DNA of 10,911 nt from Candidatus Iainarchaeum sp. (GCA_026397035.1 JAPLVQ010000162.1:4075-14985), one strand, 5' to 3'; shown: positions 1 through 7,632, numbered from the stretch's first letter. Notes: generated from the sequence alone by a model not told the origin. Translations and numbers: made by a program.

Positions 1-30
1 AACCAACAAATAATACACTTGAACTAATCA

Positions 31-127
31 CCAACTAACAACCAACACCAACTAACAACCAACACCAACTAACAACCAACACCAACTAACAACCAACACC
101 AACTAACAACCAACACCAACTAACAAC
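31..127. repeat. 17-bp minisatellite, about 5.7 copies, no G on plus strand
   Basis: The unit CCAACTAACAACCAACA occurs five times without a mismatch (31-47, 48-64, 65-81, 82-98, 99-115), followed by its first 12 bases (116-127). Each unit has 9 A, 7 C and 1 T, and the plus strand has no G from 22 to 130. Positions 1-8 match the last 8 bases of the unit, so a degraded copy or a leftward continuation is possible, but 9-30 has diverged. The period is not a multiple of three and each unit carries a stop triplet on both strands (TAA on plus, TAG on minus), so it is not coding. It lies just past the stop of the minus-strand nucleotidyltransferase, so read-through would give a GU-rich 3' tail. Function unknown. 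Confidence 0.95.
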
Positions 128-166
128 TTTGAATTAAACCCAATTAAATAATCCCTAATATGTTTA

Positions 167-871
167 TTAATCTCTTTCAAACACATGATTAAAAGAGCTT
201 ATCTTTCTTTCTGCGTCAGCCCTTTCCTTTTCTGTGTTAAATGTAATATGTTCTCCACGGTGTTCCAGTGCAAAAAGCTTTTTTTCTAAAACAAGTTTAT
301 TTAAGAATGAAATCCAATCATCATCTAAAACATCATAAATTGCCTGTTTTTCAAATACAAAAAACCCAATATTAAACCAGAAAGGCAAAAGAGGTTTTTC
401 TTTGTAAGAAACAACAAGTCCATTTTTTGATTCCATTAAACCAAACGGGCTCTCCATTTGATAAAGCACATTTGTAACAAGCGCAGTATTTTTTTTATGA
501 AAGTCAATAAGGTTTTTTATGTCAACATCCGCCACTGTGTCTCCATAGCAGACAATAAATCTTGAAAACACATGTTTCGAAGCATCTCTAATTCTTTTTA
601 AAATTGTTGCTTCTTCTCCTGAGTTAACAAAATCAACTTTCCAGTCCTTTTTTGAAAATGATTTAACCTCGTTTTCAATCATTTCGGATTTATAACCAGT
701 ACATAAAATAAATTCCTTAAAGCCTTGTTTTGCAAAAAGATTCATTAAGTATTCGAGAACTGGTTTTCCATTTAAACTAACAAGTGATTTTGGAATATTT
801 TCAGTAAGCGGCCAGAGGCGCGTTCCTTTACCACCGCAAAGGAGAACAATTTTTTCAACAGGTTTTTCCAA
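167..871 (-). CDS. Sugar-phosphate nucleotidyltransferase (glucose-1-phosphate cytidylyltransferase-like)
   Basis: Cytoplasmic enzyme expected to transfer a nucleotide from an NTP to a sugar 1-phosphate, making an activated sugar for glycan synthesis. The 234-residue protein carries the N-terminal signature GGKGTRLWPLT (13-23) with the PKS lysine at 28, then TGYK (58-61), SGEEATILKRI (84-94), the metal-binding loop YGDTVADVD (109-117), EKP (158-160) and NIGFFVFE (167-174). The GEE...LKR segment and the GD.VADVD loop resemble the RfbF/glucose-1-phosphate cytidylyltransferase branch more than RmlA or GlmU. It is somewhat shorter than RfbF (about 257). The second metal-ligand aspartate expected near the C-terminus seems absent: HITFNTEKE (208-216) stands where MDT or DIGTP is usual. 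The start is TTG at 871, because an in-frame TAA lies directly upstream and GGTG sits six bases before it. Nucleotide and sugar specificity cannot be read with confidence. It is divergent from the dehydrogenase. Confidence 0.85.
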   Translation of the reverse strand: MEKPVEKIVLLCGGKGTRLWPLTENIPKSLVSLNGKPVLEYLMNLFAKQGFKEFILCTGYKSEMIENEVKSFSKKDWKVDFVNSGEEATILKRIRDASKHVFSRFIVCYGDTVADVDIKNLIDFHKKNTALVTNVLYQMESPFGLMESKNGLVVSYKEKPLLPFWFNIGFFVFEKQAIYDVLDDDWISFLNKLVLEKKLFALEHRGEHITFNTEKERADAERKISSFNHVFERD

Positions 872-877
872 TTAATA

Positions 878-881
878 CACC
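878..881 (-). promoter_or_regulatory. Shine-Dalgarno GGTG setting a TTG start
   Basis: On the minus strand GGTG is followed by six bases (TATTAA) and then TTG at 871-869. It matches the CACC of the archaeal anti-Shine-Dalgarno sequence. It supports TTG as initiator, as no in-frame ATG occurs before codon 43 and an in-frame stop closes the frame upstream. Confidence 0.7.
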
Positions 882-905
882 AAATAAATTGTAAAGACAA
901 AGAGT

Positions 906-913
906 TTTAATAA
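906..913 (-). promoter_or_regulatory. Candidate TATA box for the nucleotidyltransferase
   Basis: The minus strand reads TTATTAAA here. A start of transcription about 26 bases downstream (near 883) would give a leader of about 12 bases containing the GGTG motif. The surrounding DNA is AT-rich, so this is a weak assignment. Confidence 0.3.
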
Positions 914-1030
914 TTCCTAACATGTCCAAATTCTATTGTTGTACCAAAAAACAGCCTCTTTTGAACCAGTAGTCATTCAAATCAAAAAACAGACCAGATC
1001 AAAATACTTACTATAATTGAACTAAAATCC

Positions 1031-1037
1031 TTATAAA
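1031..1037 (+). promoter_or_regulatory. TATA box of the dehydrogenase operon (leaderless start)
   Basis: TTATAAA is centred 26 bases before the ATG at 1060, the usual archaeal distance from TATA box to transcription start. Transcription would therefore begin at or next to the A of the start codon. No GGTG or GGAG precedes the ATG, which agrees with a leaderless mRNA. Confidence 0.65.
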
Positions 1038-1059
1038 CAAAAGAACATATCAATTAACT

Positions 1060-2358
1060 ATGACAAATATTTGTGTTATTGGAACTGGGTATGTGGGTTT
1101 CACTGCAAGCGTTTGTTTTGCAAATCTTGGAAATGATTGTATTGGTGTGGATATTAACTCAGACAGAGTAAAATCATTAAATGGAGGTATTCCCCCGATT
1201 TATGAAACTGGTTTGAGAGAATTATTGGAAATTAATCTGCGTGAAAAAAGACTTTATTACACTACTGAGTTAAAAGAAGCTGTTAAAGAAAGTGAAGTTA
1301 TTTTCATTTGCGTTGGCACTCCTGAGAATTCTGATGGGAGCGTTGATTTAAGCCAGGTTTATTCTGTAGCTGAATCAATTGGAAAAGCAATGAACAAATA
1401 TAAAGTAATTGTGAATAAAAGTACTGTCCCGATTGGAACCGCAGAAGCAGTCAAGAATATAATTAAGAAGAATTATTCTGGAGAGTTTGATGTTGTTTCA
1501 AACCCCGAATTTTTGCGCGAAGGCGCGGCAATGAAAGATTTCTTTAATCCTGACAGGATTATTATTGGAACAGAAAGTGAGAAAGCTGCTGAAATAATGA
1601 AGCATCTTTACAAGGCAGTTGAAAGAGTGGAGAATCCAATAATAGTTACTGACACAAAATCCGCCGAGCTGATTAAGTATGCTAGTAATGCATATCTAGC
1701 AACAAAAATTTCTTTTATTAATGAAATTGCACGTTATGCTGAAGTAGTCGGCGCTGATGTAACTAAAGTCGCTAAAGGAATGGGGCTTGACAAAAGAATT
1801 GGCTCAAGATTTCTTCATGCAGGAATTGGTTATGGAGGAAGTTGTTTTCCAAAAGATGTTAAAGGCATTTTGTACTCTGCTAAATCAGCAGGGGTTGAGT
1901 TACAAATAATTAAAGCAGTAGATAAAGTAAATCACGAACAACCTGAATTTGTTTTGAAAAAAATATTACTTGCGCTCAAAACTACAAAAGGCAAAAAAGT
2001 TGCTGTTTTGGGGCTGGCTTTCAAACCTAAAACTGACGATGTAAGAAATGCCCCTGCTGAAACAATAATTAAAAAACTTATTGAAGCAGGAGTTAAAATT
2101 AGCGCTTTTGATCCCGTGGCTGAAGATAACTTCAAAAAGATATTTCCACAAATAGAATATTTTTCAAATCCTTATGATACCGCAAAAGGCGCTGATTTAC
2201 TATTCATCTCAACTGAATGGGATCAATTTAGAGATATTGATAAGAAAAGATTAAAGAGTTTGATGAAACAGCCAATTATTGTTGACGGAAGAAACATTTA
2301 TGAACCAAATGAAATGAAAAAAGCTGGTTTTGAGTATATTAGCGTTGGCAGGAAGTAA
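1060..2358 (+). CDS. ugd: UDP-glucose 6-dehydrogenase family nucleotide-sugar dehydrogenase
   Basis: Cytoplasmic NAD-dependent four-electron oxidation of an NDP-sugar to the NDP-uronic acid, most likely UDP-glucose to UDP-glucuronate. The N-terminal Rossmann domain starts with VIGTGYVG (6-13) and the acidic D31 that binds the NAD ribose, followed by CVGTP (84-88), KSTVPIGT (120-127) and NPEFLREG (148-155). The central helix carries LIKYASNAYLATK (204-216), with catalytic K206 and N210. The active-site loop is GYGGSCFPKD (257-266), with nucleophile C262 and D266. The C-terminal UDP-binding domain begins at VLGLAFKPKTDDVRN (316-330). At 432 residues it is full length with every catalytic residue present. 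The family also contains UDP-ManNAc and GDP-mannose dehydrogenases, so the substrate is inferred. It heads a tight cluster with truD and the surface protein, suggesting a role in protein or envelope glycosylation. Confidence 0.93.
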   Translation: MTNICVIGTGYVGFTASVCFANLGNDCIGVDINSDRVKSLNGGIPPIYETGLRELLEINLREKRLYYTTELKEAVKESEVIFICVGTPENSDGSVDLSQVYSVAESIGKAMNKYKVIVNKSTVPIGTAEAVKNIIKKNYSGEFDVVSNPEFLREGAAMKDFFNPDRIIIGTESEKAAEIMKHLYKAVERVENPIIVTDTKSAELIKYASNAYLATKISFINEIARYAEVVGADVTKVAKGMGLDKRIGSRFLHAGIGYGGSCFPKDVKGILYSAKSAGVELQIIKAVDKVNHEQPEFVLKKILLALKTTKGKKVAVLGLAFKPKTDDVRNAPAETIIKKLIEAGVKISAFDPVAEDNFKKIFPQIEYFSNPYDTAKGADLLFISTEWDQFRDIDKKRLKSLMKQPIIVDGRNIYEPNEMKKAGFEYISVGRK

Positions 2359-2387
2359 TTTAACTGTAATCCCGCAAAACTTAATTT

Positions 2388-3563
2388 ATGAACTTCATTT
2401 TATCCCCAAAAACATTCTTTGTTTCTGAAATTTTTAGTCCAAAACTCAGTGAAAAGGGGAGATATTACTATTACATTCTTGAAAAAAGCGGGATTAGCCA
2501 TTCTCAAGCGGTTAAATTGATTAAGGTTAAATCTTATTTTGCTGGAATGAAGGATAAGAATGCGACCACAAAACAATGGTTTTGTACTGAAGAAAAAATG
2601 GATAATACAAATGTTAGAGACACAAAAATAGAGACTGAAAAAACTAAAAACGACAAAATAGAAAACAAAAAAGCTGAAAATAATAATAAAAGTATAAATG
2701 ACAAAGAAAGTATGAATGAAAAACTTCCTGGGCTTAGTGAAGGAGATTATAAAATTCAATTTGTTGGTTGTTCAAATGAAAGAATTCATATTGGCTCTCA
2801 CAGGGGAAACAAATTTAGAGTAGTTGTTGAGCTGACCACGGAGGAAAAAAAGAGCTTGAAATATTTTTATCCAAAAAAAGAGCTTGTGTGCAATTATTTT
2901 GGAAAACAGCGATTTGACAAGAAAAACTTAGAAATAATTGAGTTTCTACAAAAAGCCGATTTCAAAAGTGCACTGCAAATTTTTTTAACTAAAATAACTA
3001 ACAAAGATTCCAACAGAAGCATTGCAATAAAAAATGCTATTGAGAAAGATTGGGGAAACTGGGAAGAATTAATAAAAAACGAAGTTATTAGCGGAACAAA
3101 AAAAGAGCCTATTTTTGATTTTCTAAAAAATAATCCAAAAGACTTTTTAGGTGCTTTTAACTTTGTTGAGCCAAAGAGTTTAAGGATCTTGATTAAAGCA
3201 TGGCAGGCAAAACGATTTAACAGTGAACTTGTGCTTCTTGCTATTGAAAAAAAGCCGAAAAATGTTTTTGGCATAATTAATGAAACAAAAACGCCTTTAT
3301 CGGCATCACTTGCTTTTAAAAGAAAACTATTGATTCAGCCAAATGAATTTGAATTGAATTTTAGAAAAGGCTTGCTTGAAAGGAAAACTTTTTTTGCTGT
3401 CAATAAGTTTAAGACGAAAACCAATATTAATGAAAAAAAGGACATTAACAGAAATACTGAGCTTGAATTTGAACTTGGGAAAGGAGAATATGCAACAATT
3501 TTTTTAGAATTTTTAAATGCATGGCTTTTTGACAAGATTAATAAAGACTTATGCTCTAATTAA
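2388..3563 (+). CDS. truD: tRNA pseudouridine synthase TruD
   Basis: Converts a uridine of tRNA to pseudouridine; position 13 is the usual TruD target. Catalytic motif FAGMKDKNATTKQW (51-64) includes the conserved KD with D56 as the expected nucleophile. HRGNKFRVVVEL (138-149), VCNYFGKQRF (167-176), FLGAF (253-257), WQAKRFN (272-278) and the C-terminal LGKGEYAT (363-370) follow in the order typical of the family. At 391 residues it is near normal size. Residues about 70-112 are an extra Lys/Asn/Glu-rich stretch almost without hydrophobics, making the spacing from QWF to GN.F about 74 residues against about 38 in E. coli TruD as I recall it. The start at ATG 2388 keeps the N-terminal F.V.E motif. 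No GGTG precedes it and it lies 29 bases after the dehydrogenase stop, so it is probably cotranscribed and weakly or coupled translated. Confidence 0.9.
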   Translation: MNFILSPKTFFVSEIFSPKLSEKGRYYYYILEKSGISHSQAVKLIKVKSYFAGMKDKNATTKQWFCTEEKMDNTNVRDTKIETEKTKNDKIENKKAENNNKSINDKESMNEKLPGLSEGDYKIQFVGCSNERIHIGSHRGNKFRVVVELTTEEKKSLKYFYPKKELVCNYFGKQRFDKKNLEIIEFLQKADFKSALQIFLTKITNKDSNRSIAIKNAIEKDWGNWEELIKNEVISGTKKEPIFDFLKNNPKDFLGAFNFVEPKSLRILIKAWQAKRFNSELVLLAIEKKPKNVFGIINETKTPLSASLAFKRKLLIQPNEFELNFRKGLLERKTFFAVNKFKTKTNINEKKDINRNTELEFELGKGEYATIFLEFLNAWLFDKINKDLCSN

Positions 3564-3582
3564 TTCAAAAAAAGTGGGTTAA

Positions 3583-6255
3583 ATGGGTTTAAAGTGGATT
3601 AGTTTAATAGTTCTATTAATTTTTGGAATAAGCTTCTCACTCGCTGCCCCTCTGGCTTGGACCGGAAGTGGGCTTGATTTTAATAATTTTCCTGGAAATA
3701 CCGCAAGAAGCATAAGCGGTTTTCAAGTAACAACAATAAATTTTACTCCTGAAGAAGGTAATCCTTTAAGCGCAGTTTGCTTTAATAGTACCGACACAGC
3801 TTCAGGAAGCAGTTGTACAGATAGCAACACAACCCCGATTATCATGACTTCAGCTTTTTTTAGCAGTTCATCCGATGGAAATCACATTATTTATGCATTC
3901 TTAAAAAGTCTTGACGGGAATTATTCTGTTTCAAGCAGCGAACACATAAAAATTGATTCAACCGGTCCTACTTACACTGCATATCCTGTATCTGGAGCGG
4001 ATTATAATTTAACTAGTCTTGTAGTTGATTTTAATTTTAGTGACGCTTCCACCCCAATTACCTCTGCAATTATTTTTGATGGAGTTGCAATAAATGATGG
4101 AGATACACTTTCTTCATTAATTGAAGGAACACATACAATGGTTATCGATGCAAATGATTCTTTAGGGAATAATAAACATGATTCTTATACCTTTAAAGTT
4201 GATACAACCGCACCGTATAATGGGAGTATTACTTCAACTTACGCAGCTTCTTGGACAAACAATACTGGGCCCTCTTTCACAAGTGCTACAGCATCTGATG
4301 CAGTTTCAGGTGTAACAAGCGGAAAAGTTGCTTTCTCTTGCTCTTCAACAGGACCATGGTATGAAGCGAGTATTGCTGCAACTATTTCAGATTTTAATAT
4401 TGTTTCCACGACTTATGGGTGCAATAACAATGACGGCAACAAAACTATTTACATAAAATTTAGGGATAATGCAGGTAACTGGATGCCGGATTCAAATGCA
4501 ATTTCACGAAATGTTTCACTTGACAGGGTTGCTCCAAGCGCTCCAACAAATCTTGGTATAAGTACCAATAATAGCGCAATAACCCTCTCTTGGACTGCTC
4601 CAAGCGCTGATAACGCATCAGGAAATTACTATGTACAAGTTTACAAAGGAGGAGCATATCTTGCCGATGTTAATGCAACAAGTACAAGCTATGAATCAAC
4701 TGGATTAACTAACGGGACAACTTATACTTACAAAATTAGAACTAAAGATTCTGCAGGAAATTACAGTGATTTCACTTCAGAAATCAGCGGAATACCCCAA
4801 TCAACTAATGCCACAATAAGCATAAATAAAGGAACTAATACTGCCAATTATGCAAAAAATGGGGATGTATTGGCAGTAGTTTGTAATTATTCAAGCAGCG
4901 CAACAGGTGCTAAAATAAAATATGCTTATTATAATCCAAACACTTCAAGCGGGGAACTTGCAACAAGCTCTTCAAGCACTACTTCGCTTTCGCAAAATTT
5001 TACAGTAAACGTTTCAACAAACAATGAGAAAGTGGGTTTTTGGTGCGAGGCAAGCGGTTCAGCAGGGACAAATGTTTCTTATGTAATTATTGATAATACC
5101 TCTCCAAGAATTAATGTTATCGATAACAAACTCATTGACAAAGTAGAATTTGAATTCAAAAGCGTTCTTTATGGAGCTGTGAAAGAAAATAGTGTATCTG
5201 CTGGATACAATTATTATTTTGATTTAAATACCCTTCAATTTGATAGTACTTCTTACGAATTAAAAGCAAACGTTTTTGACAAAGCAGGAAACAAGACTTC
5301 AATCACAAGAACAATTACTATTGAGAATATACTAACCCCATTACAAACAGCCACAAAAGCGATTTCCCTCGCAGAAAATATTAAACCAACAGCTGACGGA
5401 ATACTGGTAACTTTCGCTAAAGCTGGACTTAAGCTTCCTGATTTGTTGAGCTCAAAAAAGAGCAGCGCGGATGCTCTACTTAGCGGGGCAAAAGCAGAAT
5501 TAAACGCATCCCCCGTTTCGGCATCAGATAAAGCAAATAATGCACTTACTCTTTACAATGAATTCATAGCGACAGCGAAAATTGAGGAGAAAGAAACAAA
5601 AAATTACCTTTATGATGGAAATATTTTGGTAAGCGACTTAATCAAAGCGGGAATAAAACAAAATGATGCCCCAATACTTGCACAAAGAATCATTAGTTCG
5701 GGGATTCAAAGACAAATAGTGCTTGTATCTGCGGGTTCTAGTGATAAATTACAATTTGAAATAAGGATAACTTTCAAAAATGACACTAATGACAATATTG
5801 TTAAGATAGTTGAAACAATCCCAAAAGAGCTTTTAATTTCCGCAAAAAATATTATTACAGACGCAAATTATAGAGTTCTTTTGGAAGATCCTGTTATTGA
5901 ATTTAGTGTTCCGGTGGTAAAAGGCGCAAGTGCAACAATTATTTATGGGGTTGGCGAACTAAACTCACTTGACGCCAATAAACTTATGGAAGAAGGGGTA
6001 ATAGTAGCTTTTACAACGCCTCCATTAATTATTGAACAACTTGAGACTTCTGAAAATATAGTGCCACTGCCAGCATTTGGTGAAATTACATTAGTCGTAA
6101 TTATAGTGGTTATAATCCTAATTATTCTTATCATAGTGGGTTTTATTATTATTAAAGGACGATCAAAGGGGAATGAATTTGGAAAAGGCAAATCAATAGT
6201 AGATCATTTAACATCCGAACCAAAACAAGAAAAGAAAATGTGGGGGCAAAAATAA
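3583..6255 (+). CDS. Secreted, membrane-anchored surface glycoprotein with Ig-like and fibronectin III domains
   Basis: The 890-residue protein has an N-terminal signal sequence (K4, hydrophobic 6-20, likely cleavage near LAA-PL). A Ser/Thr/Asn-rich extracellular region contains Ig-like sandwiches ending in D-x-x-x-P linkers (DSTGP 125-129, DTTAP 207-211, DRVAP 314-318, DNTSP 504-508). A fibronectin type III domain spans about 318-404 (APSAPTNL, LTNGTTYTYKI). A mixed helical/strand region without an obvious relative spans about 583-825. A strongly hydrophobic segment (834-857) is followed by a short basic cytoplasmic tail. I count 26 N-x-S/T sequons, 24 of them between 53 and 570. Six cysteines fall as close pairs (66/78, 253/280, 434/488) that could form disulfides. 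ATG 3583 is 19 bases after truD and has no clear GGTG. Probable role is envelope structure or adhesion; ligand and partners are unknown. Confidence 0.85.
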   Translation: MGLKWISLIVLLIFGISFSLAAPLAWTGSGLDFNNFPGNTARSISGFQVTTINFTPEEGNPLSAVCFNSTDTASGSSCTDSNTTPIIMTSAFFSSSSDGNHIIYAFLKSLDGNYSVSSSEHIKIDSTGPTYTAYPVSGADYNLTSLVVDFNFSDASTPITSAIIFDGVAINDGDTLSSLIEGTHTMVIDANDSLGNNKHDSYTFKVDTTAPYNGSITSTYAASWTNNTGPSFTSATASDAVSGVTSGKVAFSCSSTGPWYEASIAATISDFNIVSTTYGCNNNDGNKTIYIKFRDNAGNWMPDSNAISRNVSLDRVAPSAPTNLGISTNNSAITLSWTAPSADNASGNYYVQVYKGGAYLADVNATSTSYESTGLTNGTTYTYKIRTKDSAGNYSDFTSEISGIPQSTNATISINKGTNTANYAKNGDVLAVVCNYSSSATGAKIKYAYYNPNTSSGELATSSSSTTSLSQNFTVNVSTNNEKVGFWCEASGSAGTNVSYVIIDNTSPRINVIDNKLIDKVEFEFKSVLYGAVKENSVSAGYNYYFDLNTLQFDSTSYELKANVFDKAGNKTSITRTITIENILTPLQTATKAISLAENIKPTADGILVTFAKAGLKLPDLLSSKKSSADALLSGAKAELNASPVSASDKANNALTLYNEFIATAKIEEKETKNYLYDGNILVSDLIKAGIKQNDAPILAQRIISSGIQRQIVLVSAGSSDKLQFEIRITFKNDTNDNIVKIVETIPKELLISAKNIITDANYRVLLEDPVIEFSVPVVKGASATIIYGVGELNSLDANKLMEEGVIVAFTTPPLIIEQLETSENIVPLPAFGEITLVVIIVVIILIILIIVGFIIIKGRSKGNEFGKGKSIVDHLTSEPKQEKKMWGQK

Positions 6256-6330
6256 GTTTAGAATTAGGACAAAGGTCATTTTAAAAAAACTTAATCAAAA
6301 TTTGCATTTTCAATTAAAATTAACCAATAT

Positions 6331-6373
6331 TTAATATAATTAATAGTTAATATAATTAATAGTTAATAAATAG
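6331..6373. repeat. 16-bp AT-rich tandem repeat in the promoter region of the reductase
   Basis: TTAATATAATTAATAG occurs twice exactly (6331-6346 and 6347-6362), then a shortened copy TTAATAAATAG (6363-6373). The last copy is TATA-like and centred about 59 bases before the TTG start at 6427. Initiation about 26 bases downstream of it (near 6393) would leave a leader of about 33 bases containing the GGTG motif. It could be repeated TATA elements, a regulator site or simple slippage; the sequence does not decide. Confidence 0.75.
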
Positions 6374-6416
6374 TCGGATTTGTTTCCCCAAAGTAAGCAG
6401 TTACATAAACAACAAA

Positions 6417-6420
6417 GGTG
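6417..6420 (+). promoter_or_regulatory. Shine-Dalgarno GGTG setting the reductase start at TTG 6427
   Basis: GGTG followed by six bases (TTTGTA) and TTG is the same arrangement as in the nucleotidyltransferase. The GTG inside this motif (6418) is in frame and could be miscalled as the start, but it has no ribosome site of its own. Confidence 0.7.
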
Positions 6421-6426
6421 TTTGTA

Positions 6427-7569
6427 TTGAATCCTATTGCAATCATTGGAGCAGGTCCTGCAGGGCTCGCGTGTGCGATGAAAATAAAAGAAAACGGGAT
6501 TGATGTTAATGTCTTTGAAGAACATGAAGATATTGGCGAGCCGGAACATTGTTCGGGACTAATTTCAAAAAAAGGGCTGGAAGAACTTGGAGTACTCCCT
6601 GGAAAATCATTGCAAAATGAAATCAAAGGAGCGAGAATTTATTCTCCTTCTGGTCAATATATAGAAGTTAAGCGAAAAGAAACTGTCGCATTTGTTGTAA
6701 ACAGAAAAGAATTTGATCAAATGCTTCTTAGGAGAGCAAGATTACTAAATATTCACGTTGCTACCCAGACTAAATTAATTGATGTCAGGAATAATACTCT
6801 TTTTGTTCAAGCCGGCGGGAGGGGAGAATTAAGAAAATCAGATTATGTAATCGGCGCTGACGGGGTTAATTCAACTGTACGTCACCTTATGGGAATACAA
6901 GTACCTAAAGAGAATTATGTACATACAATGCAAACAACACTTACCGGAGAATTTAATGACAAAATTGTGGAAGTTCATTTAGGGGAATTCGCAAAAGGCT
7001 TCTTTGGATGGGTTATTCCAATCAGTAAGGAAAAAGCAAAAGTTGGAATCGGAACTACGCTTGGAGAAGATGTAAATTTAAGATTTAGAGAATTTGTTAA
7101 AAAAAGATTTCCAAATAGCCGAATTAGAAAAGCTGATTCGGCATTAATTCCATGCGGTCCTCCATTACAGGGAATCGCAAAAAATAATCTTGCTATTGTC
7201 GGCGATGCGGCTTTTCAAACAAAAGCGACTACAGGAGGAGGAATAATTTTTGGAATGAAAGCGGGAAATGTGCTAGGGGAGATAATTGCCCAAGTTGCGA
7301 AAGGAAAAGCAAACATTTCCGAGTACGAAAAGCAATTAGACTCAATAAATAAAGAGCTTCGACTACACTGGAAACTAAGAAGGTTTTTGAACGGATTAAA
7401 GGACAAAGAAATTGATGATTTGATCATAAAATTAAAGCAGAAAGGAATTGAAGAATTCCTGGAAAAAGAGGGAGACATGGATGAACCAAGCAAATTTATT
7501 GGAAAACTTGCCAGAAACCCAAAATACTTTTTCCTTGCGGGGACACTACTAAAGTTCTTGACGAGCTAA
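6427..7569 (+). CDS. Geranylgeranyl reductase family FAD-dependent oxidoreductase
   Basis: Flavoenzyme of the family that saturates double bonds of geranylgeranyl chains in archaeal membrane lipids or polyprenyl carriers, probably at the membrane. Counting from TTG 6427 (380 residues), the FAD-binding motif IIGAGPAGLACA lies at 6-17 right after a minimal N-terminus, with the ribose-binding acidic residues of FEEHE at 30-34. EHCSGLIS (40-47) holds the conserved cysteine (C42) near the substrate pocket. IGADG (142-146) and IVGDAA...TTGGGI (257-273) are the later FAD-contacting motifs, and GFFGWVIP (191-198) is a typical family segment. The C-terminal third is helical. A longer reading from GTG 6418 would add three residues, but that GTG is the ribosome-binding motif itself. 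The PHBH-type fold is shared with other hydroxylases, so the lipid role is inferred from the family signature and the archaeal setting. Confidence 0.85.
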   Translation: MNPIAIIGAGPAGLACAMKIKENGIDVNVFEEHEDIGEPEHCSGLISKKGLEELGVLPGKSLQNEIKGARIYSPSGQYIEVKRKETVAFVVNRKEFDQMLLRRARLLNIHVATQTKLIDVRNNTLFVQAGGRGELRKSDYVIGADGVNSTVRHLMGIQVPKENYVHTMQTTLTGEFNDKIVEVHLGEFAKGFFGWVIPISKEKAKVGIGTTLGEDVNLRFREFVKKRFPNSRIRKADSALIPCGPPLQGIAKNNLAIVGDAAFQTKATTGGGIIFGMKAGNVLGEIIAQVAKGKANISEYEKQLDSINKELRLHWKLRRFLNGLKDKEIDDLIIKLKQKGIEEFLEKEGDMDEPSKFIGKLARNPKYFFLAGTLLKFLTS

Positions 7570-7632
7570 AAAGCATATGTAAATTAATTAGTTAACCAAA
7601 TCAGTAAATGTCAAAATAACTGAATAATCCTG

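Noticed and set aside
31..127. CRISPR array or replication-origin repeats
   Set aside because: The repeats are head to tail without spacers, are only 17 bp, and show no G-rich origin-recognition box or nearby cdc6/cas gene.
2400..3535. Minus-strand frames of up to 126 codons opposite truD
   Set aside because: They lie wholly opposite a gene with all family motifs, have Phe/Ser-rich composition typical of antisense of A-rich coding DNA, and show no family motif.
6256..6426. A small gene in the gap between the surface protein and the reductase
   Set aside because: The 171 bases are very AT-rich with tandem repeats and stops. Minus-strand frames there only extend from shadows of the reductase.
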